The translations under genes were made by a program, and so were the position numbers. Shown here one piece after another: positions 17,838 through 25,250 of a DNA stretch of 64,000 bases. The notes below the pieces were generated by a model, which was not told the DNA's origin, made no database searches, and saw only the letters and a program-made list of their open reading frames with translations. Source of the stretch: Actinoplanes derwentensis (lineage in GTDB: Bacteria > Actinomycetota > Actinomycetes > Mycobacteriales > Micromonosporaceae); the NCBI RefSeq assembly GCF_900104725.1, contig NZ_LT629758.1, forward strand, positions 5,408,501 through 5,472,500. The letters are read 5' to 3'. Positions within the stretch are counted from its first letter, which is position 1, and each line of letters begins with the position of its first letter.

Positions 17838-19244
17838 CTACCGAGCCGCCTCTCGCACCGCTGCATCCAGCAGAGCAAATGCCTGGTCCTCTTTCTTATC
17901 AGCCTCGTCCCGAGCCCGATACGCCGCCCTCACCGTCCCCGCAATCCGCTCCCGATCCTCCGCCGTGCACATCGGCACCGGCAGCATGGCCCGCATCCTC
18001 GGATGAATGTCCTGCTGCTTTCCGCCGACGCTCATCGAGCGTAGTGACCGGAATGCTGGCTCTGACCGCAAGAAGGCGTACAAGTAGGCGCCCGGAAAGT
18101 CCGGATTTCCCGATACGACGCGAAGAAAGTGTTGCGTGTAGACAGAATCTAGCCAGCTACCAGTTACAAAGATCGGCCGACAGAAGACTTCGCTCTCACC
18201 AAGCGTTCCTTGAGCCGCGATCAAGACGGTTTCATCGACGGCAAAGACCCCTTTGGGGGCGCGCCGAGTGTCGATCCATCTTCCTTCAGGTCGGAGCCAG
18301 AATCCCTGCCGCTGGCCGATCAGTCGAGCACCGTTCCCCGGATCACTGTCAATTCGCTTGAAGCGAGCACCCGAATCGAGCGACCCTCCATTGCAAATCT
18401 TTCCCAGCTCGAGATGCGGAACACATCTCAGCGCATCAAGAATGCGTCGCGCACGAGGCGAAAAACTAAGTGCTCTGATGCTCTCCGAGCTTAAGTCATT
18501 GACGCTAAAGTCGATATCGCGGGGTTGGTCGTGCCAATTTTCTTCGAGCAGTTCCGAGAGTCCCGCCGAGTTGAAGAGGTCTGCGGTAGCGGCGGCAACC
18601 CCCTCCTCGAATCGTTGCCTGTCGTTCATCGCTTGCCGGATCAGGTCATCGATCCTCAGTTCCGCCGATTCGCCGATCCGAGGCACCGGTATGTCAGTGA
18701 TGTGGCTCGGCTCGATGTGGCGCACACTCGTGCCGTAAATGCCACCCTTGATCATGGAGACACCGAGTGGGCCTGCAAGGAATGTGTAAAGGTAACCGGC
18801 CGGAATCTTCTGCTCGTTCGGCACCACCCGCATGACATGCTGGCTGCAGGCACTTCCAGCCATGCTTAAACGTGAATATGTGACCCGTCCGGCAGTCATT
18901 CCGGAACATGTAATAAGGGTCCAGCCAGGTTTGATCAGGAGCCGAGGATTCGCCGCAGCCGATTTCTTCGTTATCATTGGAGGGCGAGGAAGGTCGGCTT
19001 CAAAGATGTCGGCGCTACCCAGAAAAGGAACGCCGTGGTCGGAGCTGTTGGTCCATTGCCGTCGAAATCGGCCAGCATTAAAAATACCGGCAGTCACCTC
19101 ATGCAACGGTTCGGTGAGCGGAAGTCGTTCGAGTGACATCCGAATCGAATAGGCCTCAGAGACGAATGGTCCGGCATCGAGACGGGAGCCCTGTTCGGCG
19201 AGCCAGCTGGCGCGTACCGGGTTGTCGAGGGCAGCGATTTTCAC
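17838..19244 (-). CDS. mad5: MADS restriction-type specificity subunit S, MAD5
   Basis: A 468-residue type I restriction-modification S subunit that should select the DNA sequence methylated by MAD2. It has two target-recognition halves, roughly residues 30-190 and 270-440. Each ends in a long helix rich in charged residues (around 195-220 and 430-465), which act as spacers in HsdS proteins. The phrases GTSVRHIEPSHITDIPVP and QQDIHPRMRAMLPVP mark the ends of the two recognition domains. The start is GTG, overlapping the mad4 stop as GTGA. DNA between about 18,050 and 19,100 is visibly poorer in G+C than the flanking genes, as is common for fast-evolving, exchanged S subunits. The recognition sequence cannot be read from the protein. 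Confidence 0.87.
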   Translation of the reverse strand: MKIAALDNPVRASWLAEQGSRLDAGPFVSEAYSIRMSLERLPLTEPLHEVTAGIFNAGRFRRQWTNSSDHGVPFLGSADIFEADLPRPPMITKKSAAANPRLLIKPGWTLITCSGMTAGRVTYSRLSMAGSACSQHVMRVVPNEQKIPAGYLYTFLAGPLGVSMIKGGIYGTSVRHIEPSHITDIPVPRIGESAELRIDDLIRQAMNDRQRFEEGVAAATADLFNSAGLSELLEENWHDQPRDIDFSVNDLSSESIRALSFSPRARRILDALRCVPHLELGKICNGGSLDSGARFKRIDSDPGNGARLIGQRQGFWLRPEGRWIDTRRAPKGVFAVDETVLIAAQGTLGESEVFCRPIFVTGSWLDSVYTQHFLRVVSGNPDFPGAYLYAFLRSEPAFRSLRSMSVGGKQQDIHPRMRAMLPVPMCTAEDRERIAGTVRAAYRARDEADKKEDQAFALLDAAVREAAR

Positions 19245-19870
19245 AGGGTCTCCTCGGGAAACCAGTCACGCAACGTGTCGCGGAGTTGAAGGAAAGCACC
19301 ATCGGTGCAGTTGCGGACCGACACCCGGCCGGCCACGCGGCGGAAGACCGCCTTCGACGGGTCGGCGCGATGCCGGCGGCGCAGGTACTCCAGGGCCTTC
19401 TTCGGGTCGGCCGGTTTGGCCTGGCCGACCGGCCAATGCCCGCTCGTGGCGAGGAGCTGCCGAAAGTTCGGTGGGCAGCCGAGCGCGGGGGCCAGACTCG
19501 GGTTGTCCTGCCAGACCCACGCCTCCAGTTCGGGGTCGAGCACGATCACCGCGTACTCGTCCCATTCCTGGCCGACATTCTTAGCGATCCGGTCGCGGAT
19601 CTTCTTGACCCCTGGGCTACCTTCCCAGTCGTTGTCGAGCATCACCACGGCGTGCCGGTGGGTGGTGGCGTAGGGTCGCAGCAACTGATGTGCGAGGCCG
19701 TACACCTCCGGGTCACGCCGGGAGGCGACGACGATGTCGGTCGGCTCGACGGTGAATCGGCCACAGCCGAGCTTGAGGTGCGCCTTCTGCTCACCTACGA
19801 ACCCACGGACCATCTGTTCCATCGAACCGTCGGCGACTAGAAAGACGACGTCACGCTTGCTGGCTGGCAT
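19241..19870 (-). CDS. mad4: MADS protein MAD4, small acidic-motif (Toprim-like?) protein
   Basis: A 209-residue protein between the ATPase and S-subunit genes, the position of mad4. The ATG at 19870 has an AGGGGA ribosome site. The N-terminal strand VVFLVADGSMEQ (residues 8-19), the MLDNDWEG segment with D79, D81 and E83, and VIVLDPELEAW with D112, E114 and E116 form spaced acidic clusters at the ends of hydrophobic strands. That layout resembles Toprim-type metal-binding proteins and the DUF4276/DUF4435 partners of ATPases. A nuclease or hydrolase role is therefore possible, but I cannot prove the fold. It overlaps mad5 by GTGA and follows mad3 by 22 bases. Confidence 0.75.
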   Translation of the reverse strand: MPASKRDVVFLVADGSMEQMVRGFVGEQKAHLKLGCGRFTVEPTDIVVASRRDPEVYGLAHQLLRPYATTHRHAVVMLDNDWEGSPGVKKIRDRIAKNVGQEWDEYAVIVLDPELEAWVWQDNPSLAPALGCPPNFRQLLATSGHWPVGQAKPADPKKALEYLRRRHRADPSKAVFRRVAGRVSVRNCTDGAFLQLRDTLRDWFPEETL

Positions 19871-19892
19871 GACTCCCCTGGGTGAAAGGCCG

Positions 19893-21182
19893 TCACGAGA
19901 GGACTCCGGCGGCGAAGAGCGTACCGATATCGATGTTTCCTTGCCATTCCCGCAGTTGAGGATGCTCGTTTCCGGGGATGACGGTGACCGCGCCGTCGGC
20001 GCCGATCCGAGCGGCGAGAACATCGTGCAGGTCGGTGTTGGCCAGCACGATGGGCGACTGGGTGGAGACCAGGACCTGTGCGTCATATATCGAACCGAGT
20101 GACTGCACCACGGTTTCGATGGCTCGCGGGTGGATGCCGTTCTCCGGTTCCTCCGTGGCGAGCAGTCGCGGTATCGCCGAGGTCGGCAGGTAGGGCAGCA
20201 GCGACAACGCGAGAATCCGCAGGGTTCCTTCGGAGAGCCCGGACGAGGTCACCCGGTATCCGCCGACGTACTCGACCACGAAGTAGGCGTAGTGGTCCTC
20301 CTCGCGTTCCACGGCGGTGATGTCGGCGACCTGCGGCAGTGCGGTCCGGACGTGGTCCACCCAGAATCGGTATCGGTCCGGGTCGGACTGTTGCAGGTGG
20401 AGGGCCAGCCATGGGGTGTTGCGTCCGTCCGGCAGGAGCCGAACAGGATCACCGGGTGGCGCCGCCTCACGCAGGCCGTCCCAGTCCGGGTCGTAGAACA
20501 CGACCCCCTCCCGCAGCAACTGGCCGAGCCAGAGCGCCGCAGGGAACAGGCCCGGATCGGCGAGGACCGCGCCGAGCGCCAGCTGGCCCGGCGGCACCCG
20601 CAGTTCCGGGATGCGCGGCCCGCGGGTCGTGGTCTCGACCCAGAATCGGGTGCTCTCGCCAGCCCCGGGCCGGCGGATGATCGCCTGCCCGTTCTTCGTG
20701 CGCTTCTGCACTATCGAGGCACCCTGCAGCGGAACTCCCGGCTCCGGCCGGTGCCCTCGGTCGGAGAAAAGGAACAGATATTCCTCCACGACCCGCAGTT
20801 CGTAGCTGAACACCTCGAGGCGCACTTCGTACCGAAGGTGGGTGGGGGTTTGATCGGCAAGGGACGCGGTGCTGCGGCCCGCCATCTGGTTCTCGATGTC
20901 GGCAGGCAATCGGGCCTCTATCGAGAACATGAGCGAGTCGCCGCGGCCCTGGTGCAGCAGCTCGGTCAGGGTCCGCGCTCGCGGCGAGCGCCGTGCGGCC
21001 TGGGGCCGCAGGAACGCGTCGGCCGCCCGCTGCTGACCGAGCAGGTCACCGAGCAACACCGGGATGTCGAGCAGTGTGGTCTTTCCCGCACCGTTACCGC
21101 CGGCCAGCACGTGGTACCGGCCGTAGTCCACGCTCAGCCGCGGAAAACAGCGATACCCGTAGGCCTCGACGCGGGTGATCAT
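19893..21182 (-). CDS. mad3: MADS AAA-family (OLD/SMC-like) ATPase MAD3
   Basis: A 429-residue ABC/SMC-class ATPase of the AAA_21/OLD type. It opens with MITRVEAYGYRCF, the usual first strand of RecF/OLD proteins, followed by Walker A GGNGAGKTT at about 28-36. The signature helix SSGLSEGTLRI is near 310 and Walker B ATEEPENGIHP near 342-352, followed by the VSTQSP switch segment. The long insert between has no coiled-coil of SMC size. No Toprim domain is fused to it, but the next gene product has Toprim-like acidic motifs, so the pair could act like the split ATPase-nuclease pairs of PARIS. The ATG overlaps the mad2 stop as ATGA. The open frame extends further upstream inside mad2, but that part is the antisense-type shadow of mad2 and is not coding here. 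Confidence 0.87.
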   Translation of the reverse strand: MITRVEAYGYRCFPRLSVDYGRYHVLAGGNGAGKTTLLDIPVLLGDLLGQQRAADAFLRPQAARRSPRARTLTELLHQGRGDSLMFSIEARLPADIENQMAGRSTASLADQTPTHLRYEVRLEVFSYELRVVEEYLFLFSDRGHRPEPGVPLQGASIVQKRTKNGQAIIRRPGAGESTRFWVETTTRGPRIPELRVPPGQLALGAVLADPGLFPAALWLGQLLREGVVFYDPDWDGLREAAPPGDPVRLLPDGRNTPWLALHLQQSDPDRYRFWVDHVRTALPQVADITAVEREEDHYAYFVVEYVGGYRVTSSGLSEGTLRILALSLLPYLPTSAIPRLLATEEPENGIHPRAIETVVQSLGSIYDAQVLVSTQSPIVLANTDLHDVLAARIGADGAVTVIPGNEHPQLREWQGNIDIGTLFAAGVLS

Positions 21183-23314
21183 CGGGTTTCCCCGGGTTCC
21201 GGGTGCTGTTTGCGGAACTCCCGGTATCGCTCGGCGATCACCGGCAGGTCGTTGTCGATGGCCTTCTCCCGGCGGGTGATCCGCCGAACCGTCTGGACTC
21301 CGTTGCGCCGGACGTTCTCCACGTACTCCCTGGGTTCGGTGATCACCTCGCCGTCCGGGCGCCGCTTGTACACCGGGTTTCCGCGCCGGTCGAACCCGAC
21401 TTTCTCGGCCACGGCCATGAAGACCGGGTAGTCGAGCTGCTGACCGAGGTTGGCCGCCCGGCGTTCCCGGTCCGTCTTGCGCTTGAGGAACAGCAGTGAC
21501 GTCAGGATGTTGACGTTCGCATCGTGCACGAACGTCTCGACCGGCAGCTCGATGCTGGCCAGCACCCAGCAGTTGTCTAGGATCCAGCGCCGGATTCCCT
21601 CGTCGGACGGGCCGGGGTTGGAAAGGATACCGTTGGGCAAGACGATGCCGAGCTTGCCGCTCGGTTTGACCCACTCCACGGCGCGCTGGATGAACAGCTG
21701 CTCCGGAGACATGGCCGAAACCCGGCCGCCCGGTGTGGCCTCGACGGCACCGGTCTCTTTGTTTCGCGACCAGGGCTGGGCGACGCCGTCCCGGTAGTGG
21801 TTCAGAACGTCTTGGTCCTCGATCTTGATATCGGTGCCGAAGGGAGGGTTCGTCATTAGGATGTCGACGACAGGTCTGGCGGTCGGATCTCCGATGGGGG
21901 CCAGCGGCAGTCGGGTCCGGGCCTCTGCCACACCGGACAGGTGCCCGTGGGGGAAGGCCAGCGAATCCATGTAGAAGACGTTGCCCGTCACGCCGGTGAG
22001 GAGCATGACACTCATACTGGTGGCCCGAACCAGGAAGGGGTCGAAGTCCGCCCCGTACAGATGATTTTCGACGTACGCCGCGAGCCGTTCCCGGTGGGTC
22101 TCGAGCTGTTCCTCGGTGTCCGGCAGCCCGGTGGTGCCTTCCTCGGCCTGCCACTTCTTGAGCAGGTGACGCAGAGTTTCGCGGAGGAATCCTCCGGTGC
22201 CACAGGCCGGATCGAACACGACATCGTTCTCTTGTGGGTCGAGGATCTCGACCATGAGTTCGACGGCACCCCGCGGCGTGAAATACTGACCTCGGTCGCC
22301 GCGCAGGTTGATGCCCACGAGCTCCTGGTAGGCGATGCCCTTCACGTCGATGTCGGTGGCGGCCAGGTCGTAAGAGGACAGCTCGCCGACGATGAAGGCC
22401 AGCGCTCTGTTAGACATCGTGATTTCGTCACGCTCGGTGAAGTTCTTGTACTTCTTCTTCACGTCCGCGAACAACGCCTTCACCCGATCGCTGATCGCCT
22501 CACGCCCGGCATCGTCGAACGGCTCGTTCGGCAATGCGTAGAAGCGGCGCGGGATACCGAGCCGCCGGCTCTCCAGCTCGTCGTACACCTTGGCGAAGAT
22601 GACATAGAGGAACTGCCAGAACGCCGCATCCTTGGGCAGTCCTTCGTTGCCGTGCACGAAGTTGTGACAGCGCCGGAACGCCGTCTTGAGCATCGCGGCC
22701 TCGCCCCGGCGTAGCCGGACCGCCGAGCCGAAGGTGCCACTCAAACTGTCATGGCTGAGCGGCCAGTCCGCCCGCGGGTCGAACTTGACGCCGAAGTTGG
22801 TGGACTCACGATGCAGGAAGAAGAAGTCGAGGCCGTTGGTCCACATGCCGAACTGCGCGTTCGGCGTCTGAGGCTGGCCCAGCAGGTCTTGCAGCTCGTC
22901 GAGATCCTTCTGTGCCTGCGTGAAGGTGCGGATCTTCGTTACGGCACGGCCGCCCTTGGGCTCCGGCTTGCACACTACGACTCGCTCCAGGTTTTCCAGC
23001 GAGTGCGTGCTACCCGGCTTGAAAACGGCGATGTCCGCCCTCTTCGTGCTCCTGCGGCGGCCGTCGGCTGACACGGGAATGGGGAAGTCACGTTCCATGT
23101 CGTCGACGGAGATGCCGTACTCCAGGAAGAGCGCGCGGGCGATCCGCTGCCGGACCCCCTCGTTTCCCCGTTCCTTGATACGCAGGTCGGTGATGTAGTC
23201 GACGATCTCGTCCTCGGCCAGCGCCTCGCTGTCGTCCGCGGGATCGACGTCGATACCTTCAGCTACGTCGTCCTCGAGGTCGAAAAGCGTGTCTACGCCG
23301 TTGTCGTCCGTCAT
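21179..23314 (-). CDS. mad2: MADS DNA N6-adenine methyltransferase MAD2
   Basis: A 711-residue HsdM-type gamma-class adenine methyltransferase. The SAM-binding motif DPACGTGGF is at about 368-376, the catalytic NPPFG motif at about 489-493, and FTPR at 345-348 opens the core as in HsdM proteins. The first 180 residues form an HSDR_N-like part with ADIAVFKPG and VVVCKPEPKGG, resembling a PD-(D/E)XK fold of the kind found at the N-terminus of several defence methylases; a K appears where Glu is usual, so nuclease activity is doubtful. It should methylate host DNA together with MAD5. I chose the ATG at 23314; another at 23341 would add nine arginine-rich residues. It is the first gene of the mad operon, with 179 bp to the gene upstream. 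Confidence 0.9.
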   Translation of the reverse strand: MTDDNGVDTLFDLEDDVAEGIDVDPADDSEALAEDEIVDYITDLRIKERGNEGVRQRIARALFLEYGISVDDMERDFPIPVSADGRRRSTKRADIAVFKPGSTHSLENLERVVVCKPEPKGGRAVTKIRTFTQAQKDLDELQDLLGQPQTPNAQFGMWTNGLDFFFLHRESTNFGVKFDPRADWPLSHDSLSGTFGSAVRLRRGEAAMLKTAFRRCHNFVHGNEGLPKDAAFWQFLYVIFAKVYDELESRRLGIPRRFYALPNEPFDDAGREAISDRVKALFADVKKKYKNFTERDEITMSNRALAFIVGELSSYDLAATDIDVKGIAYQELVGINLRGDRGQYFTPRGAVELMVEILDPQENDVVFDPACGTGGFLRETLRHLLKKWQAEEGTTGLPDTEEQLETHRERLAAYVENHLYGADFDPFLVRATSMSVMLLTGVTGNVFYMDSLAFPHGHLSGVAEARTRLPLAPIGDPTARPVVDILMTNPPFGTDIKIEDQDVLNHYRDGVAQPWSRNKETGAVEATPGGRVSAMSPEQLFIQRAVEWVKPSGKLGIVLPNGILSNPGPSDEGIRRWILDNCWVLASIELPVETFVHDANVNILTSLLFLKRKTDRERRAANLGQQLDYPVFMAVAEKVGFDRRGNPVYKRRPDGEVITEPREYVENVRRNGVQTVRRITRREKAIDNDLPVIAERYREFRKQHPEPGETR

Positions 23315-23493
23315 CGCTCTGCGCTCAGCCCTTCTCCGCATTCCCGTCGCGGCACGCTTCGTGGTGATCTCCGTGCCGGCCGTGCCGGAATACTACGGGT
23401 TGGGACCGACATCGCTGAGCACAGCGTCCAATCATCTGGAGGATTCGGGACAGTAACGTCAACTGAACAGGAAAGGTGCACTTGCCCGATGAC

Positions 23494-24090
23494 CTACAAC
23501 TCCCCGGTGAGCCACATCCATGCATACATCTTGTCGCCTGCGAGGTCGTGATCGACAACCGCGGTGACTTGGTCGCTCGGTAGTGGGTACGCCACGCCAC
23601 TCCGGCTGGTCGAGAACATGCTGGCGAACAGCTGCGCATCATTACCGTGCTCACGCAGAGCCTTCACCACTCCCGCATACTCGGCGGCGACCACATCACG
23701 CAGCGCCTCGATCGTCTGCTCGCCGTCGGAGTACGTGCCGTTGTCGACTTCCATACCTTCCCGCTCGACGAGCTGTCCCAGCGTGAACGGATCGATGAGC
23801 GGGGCCGGGCCGATCTGGTCGCCGTCGACCTTGTAGCGCCAGTCATCAGGCGACCCTTCGCCGAAGGCTCGGGCGCAGAAGTCCAGGTAGAAAGCACTGA
23901 CAGCGAGGGCGCGGAGAAGGCAATACGTGCGCTCGATCTCGGAGGCGTACGTGGTCAATCCGTGCGCACCAAGGACGCCCCATGCGTACTCCGCCCAGGA
24001 CACCTCGGAACCGTCGGACCACGTGGAGATCATCGGCGCGACGACAGCCTTGACCTCGTCCCACTCCAGCCGCTCGATCTCGTCGCTCAT
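23494..24090 (-). CDS. Hypothetical 198-residue protein upstream of mad2
   Basis: I do not recognise this protein. It starts at the ATG at 24090 after GGGAG and has 198 residues (an ATG at 24150 would add 20). It is acidic, with a helical first half (LEWDEVKAVVAPM, YASEIERTYCLLRAL) and many aromatic residues. There is no helix-turn-helix, so it is not an obvious counterpart of the MAD1 regulator that heads known MADS loci. There is no signal peptide or membrane segment. It lies 179 bp upstream of mad2 on the same strand and may be a separate island gene. An immunity or unrelated passenger role is equally possible. Confidence 0.7.
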   Translation of the reverse strand: MSDEIERLEWDEVKAVVAPMISTWSDGSEVSWAEYAWGVLGAHGLTTYASEIERTYCLLRALAVSAFYLDFCARAFGEGSPDDWRYKVDGDQIGPAPLIDPFTLGQLVEREGMEVDNGTYSDGEQTIEALRDVVAAEYAGVVKALREHGNDAQLFASMFSTSRSGVAYPLPSDQVTAVVDHDLAGDKMYAWMWLTGEL

Positions 24091-24464
24091 GTGCTCCCGC
24101 CCTGCAGATCGGGGCCACTCCGTCGGAGTGACCAGATGGAACTTCCACATAGGACTATCAGACGGATCGGGCAGCGGCCACCCCGCTGTGGCAGATGCGC
24201 CCTGAGAGTGAGCCGCACGAACAATAGGGTCCCGGTCGGCGCCAGCAGTCGCGACGAGCAAGCGATTGCCATCGACGCCATGGCGAAAGCGAATACAGCT
24301 GTGAACGGCACGCAAGGATCGCCCGCCTGAGCAGCCGGCAATCACACATCGACACTGAGGAGTGACGAGGCGTACATGCATCCGATAGGGTGACGCCCGG
24401 TTGATGCCGCATCGCTACGGGGAGGGCCGCGAGGGGCACTATCGCGCAGTTTCTTGGGCGGGCG
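24091..24464 (+). other. Intergenic region between divergent genes, 374 bp
   Basis: This space separates the leftward 198-residue gene from the rightward FtsK-like cassette and must hold promoters for both. I see no convincing gene, terminator or palindrome. GGGGAGGG at about 24416-24423 is a strong ribosome-site-like sequence. It lies 40 bases before the GTG used for the next gene, and the frame from there (TIAQFLGRAV) is open without a normal start codon, so the true start of the cassette is uncertain. Confidence 0.5.
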
Positions 24465-25244
24465 GTGGACTTGCATCGGCAGGCATCGTCGTTGCTGCTT
24501 GACGCGGAGGCGGCGGTCGGCGGGCTGGAGGATGACCAGTTCTCGGGTGCGGCAGCCGACGGTGAACTGCGGCGGCTGGTAGTTCAGTTGCAGGTCATTG
24601 CGCAGGCCGGGCTGCCGGGCTGGCTCGGCCTGCCGCTCGATGGTTCGATCGTCGGCCGTCCGTTGGGTCGTGACGCACAGCAGGGTGGTGCGCTGTTTCT
24701 GCGGGTCGGTGATGCGGAGCCGATCCGCAACAGCGTGTTCTGGGCGGCTGCGCCGTTCGTTGGTGCCGGTCATCTGGCGATCGACACCGATGCCCGCGAC
24801 CGGACCGTAGCGGCATGGCTCCGCGGGATTCTGGTGCGCACGATCGCGGCGTTGCCGGAGGGCACGCTGCGGGTGCTGCCCGTGGACGGGGCGATGCTCG
24901 GCGCGGTGTTCACCGAGTTCCGGCCGCTGATCGACGCGGAGGCGTGGGCGGTCCCGGCCACGACTCTCGCCGGGCTGCGTGCCATTTTCGACGAGGCGGA
25001 GCAGCAGATCACTGCGGTGCAAGCCGGTGACCTGGCGGCACCGCCGGTGCTGCTGATCGCGGTCGCGGCGCTGCCGTCCGGGCACGGACGTGCCGAGTGG
25101 GCGCGGCTGGCGGCGATTGCTCACGCCGGCCCGGCCGCGCGGGTGCATCTGCTTCTCGCGGGCTGGCCGCCCACGCTCTTGCACGGCGACGGCCCGCCGC
25201 GGCTTGACCACACGACGATCCTGAGTGCGGCGGGGGACGGCTGA
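24465..25244 (+). CDS. N-terminal part of FtsK-like ATPase, ended by in-frame TGA
   Basis: This 259-residue frame begins at GTG 24465 and ends at TGA 25242-25244. The ATG of the FtsK-domain gene follows in the same frame only two codons later (TGG, ACG). The protein begins with a helical, probably coiled-coil segment (residues 1-50) and continues with an alpha/beta domain ending in RVHLLLAGWPPT, which resembles the flank of an FtsK motor. I read it as the N-terminal half of one longer protein, split by a nonsense change or a sequencing error; independent translation with re-initiation is also possible. The start is uncertain because the frame is open upstream. The function is unknown, presumably with the motor domain that follows. 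Confidence 0.7.
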   Translation: MDLHRQASSLLLDAEAAVGGLEDDQFSGAAADGELRRLVVQLQVIAQAGLPGWLGLPLDGSIVGRPLGRDAQQGGALFLRVGDAEPIRNSVFWAAAPFVGAGHLAIDTDARDRTVAAWLRGILVRTIAALPEGTLRVLPVDGAMLGAVFTEFRPLIDAEAWAVPATTLAGLRAIFDEAEQQITAVQAGDLAAPPVLLIAVAALPSGHGRAEWARLAAIAHAGPAARVHLLLAGWPPTLLHGDGPPRLDHTTILSAAGDG

Positions 25245-25250
25245 TGGACG

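Noticed and set aside
16258..18006. 582-codon plus-strand frame
   Set aside because: Antisense to the kinase gene mad6; no motif.
6768..23314. Identification as BREX type 2 (Pgl) system
   Set aside because: There is a PglW-like kinase, but no PglZ phosphatase, no PglX-type methylase and no BrxC/PglY; an S subunit and HerA-like protein fit MADS better.
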